Assembly (NCBI GenBank): GCA_024336345.1
Contig: JANFOG010000019.1
Coordinates: 1 to 64,000, forward strand
Length of the DNA stretch: 64,000 nucleotides
Source of the DNA: Mariannaea sp. PMI_226
Lineage: Eukaryota; Ascomycota; Sordariomycetes; Hypocreales; Nectriaceae
Direction: 5' to 3'
Shown: positions 31,630 to 42,096 of the stretch, piece by piece
How the letters are laid out: every line of letters starts with the position of its first letter
Position numbering within the stretch: position 1 is the first letter of the stretch
The notes under the pieces: generated by a model
The model's input: the letters and a program-made list of their open reading frames with translations, nothing else
The model's database searches: none
What the model was told of the DNA's origin: nothing
Program-made: the position numbers and the translations under genes

Positions 31630-34600
31630 GTACAGTTTACTTGCCCTCAAGGTGATACCCTCTGTAAAGCTTAGAGTGGGAGAATCTGGGAGAACTTAAT
31701 ACTGCTGGAGAGATTGTTGAAAACTGATAGGACGTACAATCTCTAACTTTCTTCCAATGAGATGCCTTCTCTAACGCAGAAGAGAGAGAAGGGTCAGACA
31801 CTGATGACTTAATCGAGCTGAGCTAGAAGATATGCGAGGTATCCATGCGTAGTCAGTGGTATTGCAAGGATTTTAGCAGGGACGGGTCATCTCCTACCCC
31901 TACCAGGGAGAGAGAGAGAGATCAAATTAGAGGACAGATGTTTTTCGGATAACTACCTGTAAGGAACAGAGGAAGCTAAGACTGCGAAAATGGAGTAGAT
32001 ATTGACAATTAAATATGAATGGAAGTTCCGCACGCATATTACCTCGCGCAATGTCAGGATAACGCGCCAACTTCGGCACACCCTCATAAAAACAGAATCG
32101 ACATATCGAGCTAGGACATTTAGCATGGCTCCGATATGTTTGGTCTCTGCCAGACGACGAGTGTGTGTGTATGCTCCTCAGGTGTACCCGGACTGTGAGT
32201 GGACATCGTCGGAACACCTAATTTTCTTAGTGCTAATCTTGCTGCTGAGTTCGTTGACCGAACGCGGATGGCGCCCCGCTGGCCCCTGCAATTATGGTGG
32301 AGCCAATCACAGTATCTGGGCCCTCCATGTTTACCGGCACACCGAACCCCACTCATCCCTGAACCAGGCTGGCCCGTGCACAACCAACGCTCATACATTA
32401 CTATCCCTGTTGCAGCTGTGAATACTGACGATGCTGGTGAGCATTGTTCTTTGTTTAGCGATGTTAATCTCAAAGTTGATAGAGACATGTAGTAATGCTT
32501 TACGATAGGTAAATAATTTAAAATGACTAAGTGAGCGGGTCTTAGCTTGCCACACTCAGCTTTTGTTTGAAGATGTCTTATCAATTACCGAACGAACCAT
32601 GGCGAAGCTACTAAGTTCAAATCAGGCAAGTAACGAAGGATTTAGTTAGACAGAAACTAGCGTATCATGATTTGATTAACCAAGGGTCTCGTCATCGGGA
32701 GTAATACATGGACTGTGCCGTGGGTTCATCTTCCACCCTCTCGAACAGTATAGAAGGCAGCCTTGAAAATGGCCATGGCCGAAAGTGACGAGCCGTCAAG
32801 TCACTCTGCCGTAAATGTCCGTCTCCAAATGAGAGTGCTGCATTCGTGTATGCACGATCTTACTGTGTGTTCGATAGTTCACAATCACAAGTCCCATCTG
32901 TGTTGATCGGCCGGCATATATGCTCCGTAGTTCATGTGGGCATGTCGGGTTCTATGAAACCCAAACACATGGCCATGGGAGCATGTGGTAAGGCACTCTC
33001 GCGGTCATGGTTTTCATAGAGTAAAAAGTGTTCGTCATAGCTATACCGTGTTTTGTTGCTATACGGAGTACTTGGACTATCGGCTAATATTTAAACCCTT
33101 CACTGCCTTAAACTCACAAACTGAGAAGGAGTGGAGGGGTTGTCACCAGTCGGAGGCCACCGAAGAATGGTACCTAAAGCCTTCTCTAGAGTAGCTATGG
33201 ATAAATCAGCCACATGCTACATTGGGGAACTGTATATTTACTGTGTTTTTTTCAAGTACTGCTGGCAAAGATGGGGGACACTTTATGACGACACTTACTT
33301 GTCCTCCGGCAGTCAAGAGCGCTGATCACTAATGTACTGTTAGCCTTTGCTCTTTATTGGCTCAAACCCACGGAATGTAGCTAAAGCGTAAGGGAATCTT
33401 GACGCACTAAGTAGGGGGCGGCACAGCATCACAGTAATCCAGACCATTGATAGTCATCTTGCAAGTTGCTTGAGCCGCACAAGTAGTGTTCCTGTCAAAA
33501 TGATGTCACATTGGTGGGATTTCTTACGTATAAATAAACAACCTGCATCGCTTTCTGTACCCAGATCGCAGCTATCAACATATCTTGTCACTTCGGCCAT
33601 GCGTATGTAACTGCCCCATACCAATCAACCCACCATGTAACCATACGAACTGGATGTTACGTTGCCACACCGTCACTAGCGTGTACATCTTGCCAATAAT
33701 CCGACAGAGCCCTGAAATGGCTGCTGGCATCAACTTATCAGACGACAGTCCAGCCCATGAAATGTGGTATAGCATGGGCCAACTTCTGCTCAATCTTATG
33801 TGTACCCATTTCACTTTCCCTTCAACTCCACTTCCATGTCGACCCTTTTCTGACGTCGATTTCAAAAAGTTTATTGACGCTACATCATTATACACCTGCC
33901 AGTTCCCTCGAGTGCATACATGCTTCTCAGAGACGTACTTGCTTCATCCCCCACAGCCCCTAAATCCTGAGATGTCTCCAGAGGCTTGAGACACCTGTGG
34001 CTGACTACTAGCGGTTATTCTGCCTGCTCTAGCTCTGAGCTTGTAGGGGACATAAGAACAGCAGCTTTCTTATATACTTGGCCAATCGTCAATTGGCTCC
34101 TCTCAAATTGTGGCTTGAAATCGGGACACATCTTTTGAACCCGATGTCTGTAATCTGTATATCGTTGCATGGTGGTCTAGACCCGCCACTTATAATGTGC
34201 ATGCGCTCAACTGGATGAGCCACAGGCTTAGCTTATGCTAGCAGCTGTTCTCGCAATTCAATTCGCGAACGCAGGTTGAATGGAGTTGAGACCAAAGATG
34301 ATGGGAAAGCTATAAGCTATACTATATGCGAGGTGGAACAGCCAAGTAGGGGGAAAAGATGCATCATCACAGTTGCAGTTGGAAAGCATATGGAGACTGC
34401 GACATTATCCCGTTCTCTACGAAAGTCAGAGAGCACATCCCTTTGATGTTGATCTTAGTGTCCCCGGACACGCAAAAAGTAGGTTTAAGCCTGCGTTCGT
34501 GCACATACTGCTAGAATGCAGAAGTTAGATAGACGAACGGAACCAAATGTGGGCAGGCAAGGCCTCATGCGTGGACATGAGGCGCATTTTCTGTACCTCG

Positions 34601-35304
34601 TCAATGGCATGAATTCTGCTCCTGGTGCGTGTTGGCTGTGTGAGAAACGGCCGATCTGTTATAGGGCTTACTTATAGGAACCGTATTTAATGCTGTCACG
34701 CCGTCAGCCTCTCGCCTTGATGTCCAGCTCCGGAGATGGTAGCAAGAAAATTAGTAATATTACCCAGGCAAGTATACGGAACGGCCTCTGGGATTGAAAT
34801 GTCTTCAGCCAAAACCCTTATGTCTAGCAAGATGAGACACAAATTTCTGCCTCCTCCCGCATATTATAGAAAAGCATTGAGGACAGGGGCGCTGTTTTCC
34901 ATTTCCTTTTTTTCTTTCTTTTTTAGGATTACGATTTGCTGAGCTAGCTTGGTTTGACCTTGCAAGCCACGGTCGCTGAGCCGAGCTTGTTGTTAAGGTT
35001 TTATGGTTTGCTACTTGAATCTAGCAAAAAGTAACGCATTTTTTTATTTATTATGATGCTATAAGACCATATGTCGCTTGGAGAGGAGTGCGGTTTCCTA
35101 TCGCCATGAGAGAGGTATGGCCCTAAACAAAGGGCTAATGCATATAGGATAAGAATGAACTTTTCCTCAGCTATTCAGGGTGTGTCCAAGTACCAAAAGC
35201 ACTGTTTAACATCGTCCCCAAATGAGTGGTTTTACCTATTGTCAAAAGTTTGTTGGCGGGTAGACTTAACCTTTCCTCTTATGTCAGCGCCTGTGTGAAA
35301 GCGA
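31630..35304. other. Gene-poor spacer between bZIP and Ecl1-like genes
   Basis: The first 300 bases are the likely bZIP promoter and include a GA microsatellite (31908-31920). Frames at 32120-32584 (-), 32002-32421 (+) and 33585-33989 (+) are the longest but lack recognisable motifs and overlap on opposite strands. One TACGGAGTA nonamer lies at 33062. Confidence 0.35.
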
Positions 35305-35312
35305 TGACGTGA
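35305..35312 (+). promoter_or_regulatory. CRE-like TGACGT site upstream of the Ecl1-like gene
   Basis: TGACGTGA lies 105 bp before the ATG and about 30 bp before a TATA box. TGACGT is the core bound by ATF/CREB bZIP proteins; occupancy is inferred. Confidence 0.45.
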
Positions 35313-35336
35313 GTCCAAACGCCTAGAGTTATCTGG

Positions 35337-35343
35337 TATAAAG
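35337..35343 (+). promoter_or_regulatory. TATA box of the Ecl1-like gene
   Basis: TATAAAG lies 74 bp upstream of the start codon at 35417, a normal spacing for a fungal core promoter. Confidence 0.55.
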
Positions 35344-35416
35344 TCGTGCCAACGCGGCGGTCGTTCGTTACCTTAAGTACCCAAGCCAAGCTCCATGAAC
35401 TTCTGATGTTACAAAT

Positions 35417-35692
35417 ATGTCGTCGCATCTAGAATGGACGTGCGATCCATGCCTCAGCTGCGGAAGGCAGACAGAGGGAGCACCTTACTGCTCTTATTCC
35501 TGTCGGCTGTTAGACTACGAGAAAGCCCCGACATCCGTTCCCCGTCCGAGTTGGCATCCTCTGCAGATCGCACCATCTTCCTCAAAATTATCAGACAACG
35601 AAGTTACATCTTCGACCAAGACAGAGAAGGAACTAAGAGCGTACAATATGTCGTTGGACCGGTCGATGATACAGAGGAGAGTACCGCAATAA
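35417..35692 (+). CDS. Ecl1-family small zinc-binding protein (life-span regulator-like)
   Basis: An ATG-started frame of 91 residues has the family pattern at its N-terminus: CDPCLSCGRQTEGAPYCSYSC followed by RLLDYEK, with cysteines spaced C-x2-C-x2-C then C-x3-C as in zinc-binding Ecl1/2/3 proteins. The usual Ser/Pro linker is next, and the C-terminus KTEKELRAYNMSLDRSMIQR matches the conserved 'ELRxYxxSLDxxR' end. In fission yeast, Ecl1-family proteins extend chronological life span when over-expressed and act in nutrient and metal stress responses; the role here is inferred from family. It is a single exon with no lesion. A CRE-like site and TATA box precede it. A longer overlapping frame (35434-36042) is a shadow that runs through a G tract. 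Confidence 0.8.
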   Translation: MSSHLEWTCDPCLSCGRQTEGAPYCSYSCRLLDYEKAPTSVPRPSWHPLQIAPSSSKLSDNEVTSSTKTEKELRAYNMSLDRSMIQRRVPQ

Positions 35693-36383
35693 TTCCCAGG
35701 AAGGCGGTGAGAACCAACAGAAACCTGTTCTATAACAAGAGCAAACCAAGCGACTTAGGGATGCCTTCTCAGCAAACTTATTGTTCCCGTTGTGATGGGG
35801 AGGGGGGGGGGGGGGCGGGGGGGGCGTTTCCTTTTCTGTCAAACAACAACATATACGGAACTCTCAAAAGTACAATGTTTGTAATAGGTGCTCTCCACCA
35901 CCAGATTGTATCACAAAGAAGAGCTCGATATACGTTTGAAGTTGAACACATCAAAGGCTCATTCAGCACGATATTGAGGAGCATAATAAGTGACTTATTT
36001 GTGCCATGGCTTCATACCGTACCGTCACCAGTCGCAGAATAACGTTCGTACTGAAATATACAAGACTGTACCATATGATGTCCTGTGGAACTAATTTAAG
36101 CCGGGAGTATGATGCATCTGGTTTTATTGCGACGATAGATGTGTTCAAAGGTAAAATTTTATTCATTGCTGCTCGGCCTTAGCTTGCGCAGTCTGCTCTT
36201 GAGCCCCTGCCTCTTTACCTTGTTCGAGTTTTGGAAACGCTTCAAGAGTGTATTTTGTTTTCTCTCAGCGTTCCTCCTTCTCACTATCGTATTCCGCTGC
36301 GCGTTTTCTGATCTCATTTAGAAATGATCTCGTCTGCACTGCGGTCGCACTGTTTCATCTTCCCAAAGCTGGTATACCTTTTG
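35693..36383. other. Spacer with a long G tract
   Basis: A nearly pure G run lies at 35797-35824. No gene is recognised. Confidence 0.4.
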
Positions 36384-36561
36384 TTGTTGTATTACGCAGG
36401 GGGGCTGAGTGCATTTTTGATTGGTCTTATTTGTTTTGATGAAAGTGAAGGTCCTATTTTATATTTTAATATAAGCCTGAGTCCTACGAGGTCGCCACCT
36501 CTCGGACTACCTTAGAGATTTTGTCATGACATGAGAGTCGTGAAGTCGAGGGGGAAACCTC
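36384..36561 (+). repeat. Dispersed repeat, copy 1
   Basis: The segment from TTGTTGTTGTATTACGCAGG to GTCGAGGGGGAAACCTCAAT matches 51262-51689 apart from a 229-bp LTR insertion there. Shared words include TATTACGCAGGGGG, AGCCTGAGTCCTACGA and GTCGCCACC. The class is unknown; it could be part of an LTR or untranslated region of a retroelement. Confidence 0.7.
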
Positions 36562-37315
36562 AATTCTTCCACACCTTTGGTGCGCAACCTGGTCGGATGC
36601 CTTTTGCACAACTCCAGGCTTCTAATTCTCCTTGCAATTGTAGGTACCCGTGGTCGATCTTGGGTGTCCGCTAGGGAAGCTTCGTCGATTGGAAGAGCTC
36701 GACGCCAAAAGTATCGTCCTCTAGAGTTTGATGCATCCTGGGAGGGAAGGGGGAAACAGAATTTGGAACGGTGCTCTTAGCGGGCGGGCCTCGGGCCGGT
36801 AGCGCTTGCGTTATCCCTCCATGACAACCCCGCTCCGCTATGACGAAGCGATCCGCAGCGGGCTTTTGGTAGCTTTGATACTCGTTCCAAACTGTCTTAC
36901 ATACTAGTCTATGATTACTACTAGTCTATGTACCTCTACTTAAAGGGAAGATCAAGAAGCTCTATCAATAGCATTAAACCATTGGCTGCTAGCTGTGTAG
37001 TGAGCATCGCGATAGCTTACGGGAAAATGAGGTTATCAGTCAAAAATTACCTACGATACGGTCAGCAACTTTGCCCCTTTAAACCGTTCGCTACTCCATC
37101 CCGGCACAATATTGATATCGACATGACGGACGGCGCAATACGCATCGACTACACATGCAAACATGATGTCACAATTGCTTTATATCGCGGTAGAAGAAAC
37201 CTAGCGTTGCATTCCTGAACACAACAGCTGCCTCACCCTCACCTTTTGTTCCGTATCAAATCAGCTGCATAACTTCGCATGACACTGCCACTATTTACGT
37301 ATCAAATCATTTAAG
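36562..37315. other. Spacer
   Basis: No gene is recognised; the last 100 bases are the likely promoter of the DUF3669-like pseudogene. Confidence 0.35.
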
Positions 37316-37934
37316 ATGCACGCTGTCGCAGAAACGCCTGGTTAGTATGCTGTGCCCTGTAAGTGGTCCTCGCTCCTAACAATGAACAAAATCTCAAGCC
37401 TGGTCCGACCTCTGATGGTGGATTTAAATGTCCTCTGGATTTGCTCTTGTCGACTGTGGAGACAGCCATGGCGCACCGCATCTACGCAGTTCGAAAACCA
37501 AGCTCGTCTCCTCGCTCAAACCTCTACCTCATGGATTTATCTTACTGCACCTATCTGTCCACCCCGCGTCATCAAGTTGTCAAAAAATGGCGCTATGTTG
37601 CGCCAGGAATATGAACTCCATGCTGAGATTGCGGTTGCTTTCAAGACACTCCAGGAGGAACTCAGCAACGGCAGAGTAAAACTTGATCTTCCTTATATTC
37701 CAGAGTGCTATTACTTCTTTCCCAAAATCTCGGAGTCTATTTACGCCGGAATGTTCAAAGATTCCGACACGAAGAAGGCCGCCGGGTTTACGATGGAATA
37801 TATTCACCCTTTTAGCCCGACTCATGTGTAACGGTCTGATCGGTTCCCAAGGGATAAACCAGGTCGCAATAGGTGTATGTTGGCAGAACGGTCGAGGCGT
37901 TAAACTGAGCAGTAGCGGAAGTATCACTTTAGGG

Positions 37935-38234
37935 TGTTACGTCTGGTAATGCACAAGTAGATTGTGGTAATCAAGTTGTATTGAAAGCTGAGTAGCTAGG
38001 CTATCTAATGGTAATGACTGTGGTTTATATACTAGCTACGTGTAGAGGTTCGCGAAGGTTCGATGCCGAACCTGAGTGAACTCTGTTGGTGGTTCGCAGC
38101 GGTTCGAGGTCGAACCCTGACGAACTTTATGAGGTTCGTGACGGTTCACACGTGAACTCGAGCGAACTCTTATCGATTGGTCAGAAATTTGTGGGCCCAG
38201 TTGCACGTGATCCAAGGCGGATCGGGACGTGACA
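37935..38234 (+). mobile_element. LTR-like element (300 bp) carrying a half-site array
   Basis: The tips TGTTACGTC and GACGTGACA are inverted, with TG..CA ends, and a TATA-like TTTATATACTAG lies near 38030. The segment separates two parts of the DUF3669-like gene. The flanking pentamers (TAGGG left, TCATG right) do not match, so the call rests on the inverted tips, the TATA box and the interruption of a gene. Confidence 0.5.
38045..38170. repeat. Array of twelve GGTTCG/CGAACY half-sites at 10-bp pitch
   Basis: Three units each contain two GGTTCG-type words followed by two reverse-complement words. They start at 38047, 38057, 38067, 38077; at 38091, 38101, 38111, 38121; and at 38133, 38143, 38153, 38163. 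Within every unit the start-to-start distance is exactly 10 bp. In unit 3 the inner pair is GGTTCA/TGAACT, so both arms changed and pairing is kept. It could bind a multimeric protein on one DNA face or fold as a hairpin in RNA. Confidence 0.85.
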
Positions 38235-39305
38235 TCATGCCAGACAACTTATTAGACGGCATTTAACTGACATGCGGTATGAAGATGTTCATAACCTTGA
38301 TGAACAATTCCTCCTTGATGAACGATTCCTGGCAAAAGTATGCATGGGCGACACGAAGCCTCCCATCACTCATGTATGGACCGCGGATGTACGCGACTGC
38401 GTTGCCTATATCGACCTCTTAAAACTCTGAGCATGTCAACGTTCAGTCTATCTCATCTACCATGGGTGCTACACTTGCCGCCCTCCACTGGCGTTGCGGT
38501 ATTGATGCGGCAGGAGTAGAGTTTATCATCGGACGCAAAAAAAAAATGGCAACATCCGGCTATGGTTAATGGATTTTGGTGAATGCAGAACTTTCAGCTC
38601 AACACACAGGAACATAATCACGCAGTTAGTTGACGCAGTCATCCATAATGAGCCCTGTTGGCCTAAATATATTGACTTACATGGGCTTCACGATGTATGG
38701 AAGGCTTTCCGGCCCACATACCTTCGAGTCAGTCACTATATTCTAAGAGGCATCGGCAATAATCCAAATTTGAGATTTCTGCCCCTTCTGTTTATGGACG
38801 AGCTGGAGAGACTAAGGGGTCCAAGAGGGCTAATGAACCCAGCGCTGCCCGTACATCAAATTCAGTCAAACAAACTTCCAAATAAATCAATCAAATAGAT
38901 CAAAAGGCCCTTTCAAAGCAGGCAAATGAAAAATCCCGGATTTAAAACGCCATATGATATATTTGATATGCAGTTAGAGAAGAAATTTGTCCCTACCACC
39001 TACCCGGGACCTCTTCCATAAGTGGGCCGAGTGGGCCGAGTGTATAACAAACAAACAAGAGTGGGCCGAGTGGGCCGAGTGGGACTGGTCCGAGTGGCCT
39101 GACCAATCAGAAATAGTGGCCATTTAAAGCCCCCATTAGTAAGATACTTCCTGTATGCTCTGCCATAATGTAAAAACAAAAGTACTTCTCTAAATGCCCT
39201 TTGGTTTCTCCATAAATCGACTTGGCGGCGCGTTTGGGAGCTTTGTTTGTTTCTCTTGACGTGTGCTAACTTCGGACTTAGGTGAATACCCAAACCAGCT
39301 GCGCC

Positions 39306-42000
39306 ATGCTTCCTACCCCACCCTCTGCATTTGCTCTTCTTCGACCGCCAAAGAATTTGGCAAGCCAGCTCGAGCCTACTACGCAGACGGCATTGCCTGA
39401 GAATCTCACCGTTGCTGATCTCCCACAGGCGGTGTGGAGGAACAAGCGCTATGTTCTGGAAGAATTATTGTCTTAAAGGGCTCAAAGGGCCAAAAGAGCT
39501 AGATTAAGCACCATTGGCTTTTTCTTATTGAAATAGACACTAACGACAACCCATTAAGCCTATACTGGGCTTATAGTTTGTGTGATAAGAAGTGCCAGCC
39601 TAAGTTCTTCGCTGCTGCTGCTATTAGCTTAGCTGCTGATTACCTTTGTAAATATGAGAATGTATGTTTTATGAGCTTGAGTATGGTTGACTGAGTATAG
39701 GTGTTATAGGATCTTCGAGAGTAGTCCGGATGCCAATATGGATCTATTGACTAATGAGTCCGTCTGTTGCAAGCGGCTGTGTTTGCAGTACTACGCAGTA
39801 TCTCGAGCCAAAGTTAGAGTCATTAGAGAACTAAGCTTAGGGCTTTTAATTAATATTAATATTCCCTTTTCCTTCTTTGCGGATCGATCCTTTGAGCAAT
39901 TTGCCTGGCATTTGATCCTCACCTAGCAAGCCAAGTACTATAGAGCTAACAATTAATAAGCCGTGTATTAGACGACATTTTTAAATTTAAGAAAGATGAG
40001 GTTAAGCAGGAGCTTTTAGATGCCATTATTAAGATTCACCTTAGGTTTGACCTATAGACTTCACCCAATCGGTATGCCATTATGGTAGTAATAGCTCACT
40101 TTCTCAATCGCTAGGGTCACCACCAGTTGCGCCTATTGGCGCTCTGACGCCAGCTCGGGTGTCAGTGGGGATAGCCTTGTAGTAATGCTTTTGCAAGTTA
40201 TATAGAAATGGGGGATAGAAGGCCGAGTTAGGATAGTGATCTCAGACAATATAACCTCAAATAACAATTGCCTTTAGAAATTTTATTAATATCTTAATGT
40301 AGAGATAACACTATTGAATGTTCGAGCAAGACATATACATTATTATGGCCATATCTTAAACTTGGTAGCTCGCGCGTTTCTCTACAGCAAAGACTTCGAA
40401 ACCTTTGAAGCCGAATCTCAGGTTTTCGACCTTCTCGGCCGCCAGGAGGAAGATCTACAACCCTAGAGAAAGAAAGGACCAGCGGGGAAGCTTCATAATG
40501 TCGTCAAGTTCATTAGATTATCCCCTCAAAGATATAAACTCTTCAAGATAGTCACACGCGAGAATGAAGAAGCACAAGACTTTATATTAATAGGGGAGTC
40601 GACAGCAGAGCTAGAAGTTGCCTTGGATAATGATACGAAATGGAACTTTACTTACCTTATGATCTCCTGAGCACTCATCAAGCAGGGAGACATCAGAGCC
40701 TTTCTAGTTTATCCGAAGGTAGAGCAATACCTGCCTGAGGGCGATGTCTTAAAAGGCGATAACTGGAGGCTTTTGGCGGAGGTGTAGCACATTCTTGAGC
40801 CATTCTACTTGCAAACAATAAGGGCGCAGGGTTGGGGTAGTGAGGGAGGATATGGGCGCCTTTAGGAAGTGATAATGGGTATGGAATACTTGCTGGAGCA
40901 TTTAGAGGACTGGAAGCTATTCTGCTATGCTGGTTTGGAAGAAATGGCAAAAGTAAGTACTAACCCGTAGGTAAAGCAGCCTTGTGGGCAACCAAATTGA
41001 AATCACTAGCTTCCCATATGACTTAAAGACTGCAAAATGGATATATAGTTGTGAAGGCTATAGGGAAAAATACAAAAAAGACAGCCTATAGATTGTAACA
41101 GGGAGGAAGGCAATGGGTAGGGCAAGCTGCCTTAATTAATAAATATGGAAGATATTGGAAAGGATTATTAATAGTATTTAAGGCTCTTTATTATAATTGT
41201 TTAATAGAAGCTTGATGAGTATTATATAGAATTAGGAGAGTTACTATTATTTGCTATATCCATTATTCTGCATCTAGCTCTTGGTATGAGCTATCTTGAG
41301 GCGAATGGCTATAGAAGAGCAACTTATGTAAATAAGGGATGCCAAAATTAGACTGTCGGACTATCCTGATCGCTGGTATCTCTATAGGCCAGCCAAGATG
41401 ATAAATAAATTATAAAAGTTAGTGGTAGAGGCTGTGGCATTATTATATAACTATTATTTAAAAAATATATAAAGATAGTATATTTAAGTAATAAAATGAA
41501 GAGTAGGATAGTGTAAGCAATAATAATAGGTAGCAAGCTTAAGCATTATTTGCAATTAAAACCATAAGAAACTAAGGATCTAATTAATTAATAGATAACT
41601 CACTGGGGCTCATTCTCAATATTTAATTAACTTACTTTTAATATACTTGCTATTCTAATAATCATAATAGACTATAAAAGGTCTTTTAGTATTGCCAAAT
41701 TGACATTAATGTTGCAGGGACTCTTAATGATGTCACGGTTGTGCTAGACCGTTGCACCAAAGGGCAAAAGATTGGTTAATAATCGCTATGTGAGCAATTA
41801 TGCAAGCACGCAACTACTATTATAAGCCCACGGTGAACCAAGCCGTGACAAATGAGTGGAAATATTAGAGAACCTATAATGCCTGAAGAACCAGATTAAA
41901 TATGGTATTATCAAGCTGGGCAGCACATTCCTTGGAGGAGATGAGTTACATTAGGATACTGAGAGCAGGATGGAAAGTATAGATGATATAATATAAAATA
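39306..42000 (+). pseudogene. hAT transposase (copy 2), heavily mutated
   Basis: The start MLPTPPSAFALLRPPKNLAS matches copy 1. The zinc-finger part and later motifs can be followed through many stops: FDL*TSPNRYAIM (about 40050, where copy 1 has Trp), FLNR*GHHQ (Gln in copy 1), NIISNN-like catalytic region, HYYGHILNLVARAF (about 40340-40380) and KGPAGKLHNVVKFIRLSPQR (about 40470-40530). AKLTLMLQG in the dimerisation region is cut by the LTR at 41731. TGG to TAG and CAG to TAG dominate, as expected of RIP. Confidence 0.85.
41731..41850 (+). mobile_element. Solo LTR, family D (120 bp), with 5-bp target duplication
   Basis: It runs from TGTCACGGTTGTGCTAGACC to CAAGCCGTGACA with inverted tips, and AATGA flanks both sides (41726-41730 and 41851-41855). 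A TATA-like ACTATTATAAGC is near the 3' end. It is very short for an LTR, so a small TIR element with a 5-bp duplication is the alternative. A diverged relative is at 15190. Confidence 0.8.
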
Positions 42001-42096
42001 TTTGATAAATATTTAAAATAACAAATCCGATGTTATAGATCATCAAATATTTCAAATATAATGCTGGATTTGATTTGATTGATTTGAGGACGGGCG

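Larger units (their letters stand above)
37316..38839 (+). pseudogene. DUF3669-like protein gene, disrupted
   Basis: A short first exon (ATG at 37316, MHAVAETPG) may join across a GTTAGT..AG intron. Pieces then appear in changing frames: SSGFALVDCGDSHG (about 37430); PRVIKLSKNGAMLRQEYELH through SKKI-like sequence to GFTMEYIHPFSPT (37570-37822); DEQFLLDERF (about 38300); TLAALHWRCGIDAAGVEFII (about 38470-38530); and WLMDFGECRTFS through LVDAVIHNEPCWPKY to LERLRGPRGLMNP (38560-38839). This order (entry lobe, 'MEYI', 'LHW..GvDA.DVEFvL', 'WLlDFG.C') is that of the fungal DUF3669 family, which has a kinase-like layout. Several frameshifts, an LTR-like insertion at 37935-38234 and truncation by a hAT at 38840 show it is dead. 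Confidence 0.7.
38840..42096 (+). mobile_element. hAT transposon copy 2, RIP-degraded, carrying a nested solo LTR
   Basis: The left tip CAGCGCTGCCCGTACATCAA and the CAAACAAA-rich sub-terminal DNA match copy 1 and the orphan end at 8225. The right end is decayed: GATTTGATTTGATTGATTTG is followed by GACGGGCGTTAA, where GGGCAGCGCTG is expected. A GTGGGCCGAGTGGGCCGAGT repeat occupies 39025-39085. The body is AT-rich and full of stops, including a nested 120-bp LTR. Confidence 0.8.

Noticed and set aside
32120..32584. A 154-codon minus-strand frame
   Set aside because: No domain, no signal peptide, and a comparably long frame overlaps on the other strand.
35434..36042. A 202-codon frame overlapping the Ecl1-like gene
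   Set aside because: The other frame carries the conserved cysteines and C-terminus of the family; this one runs through a G tract and reads poly-Gly.
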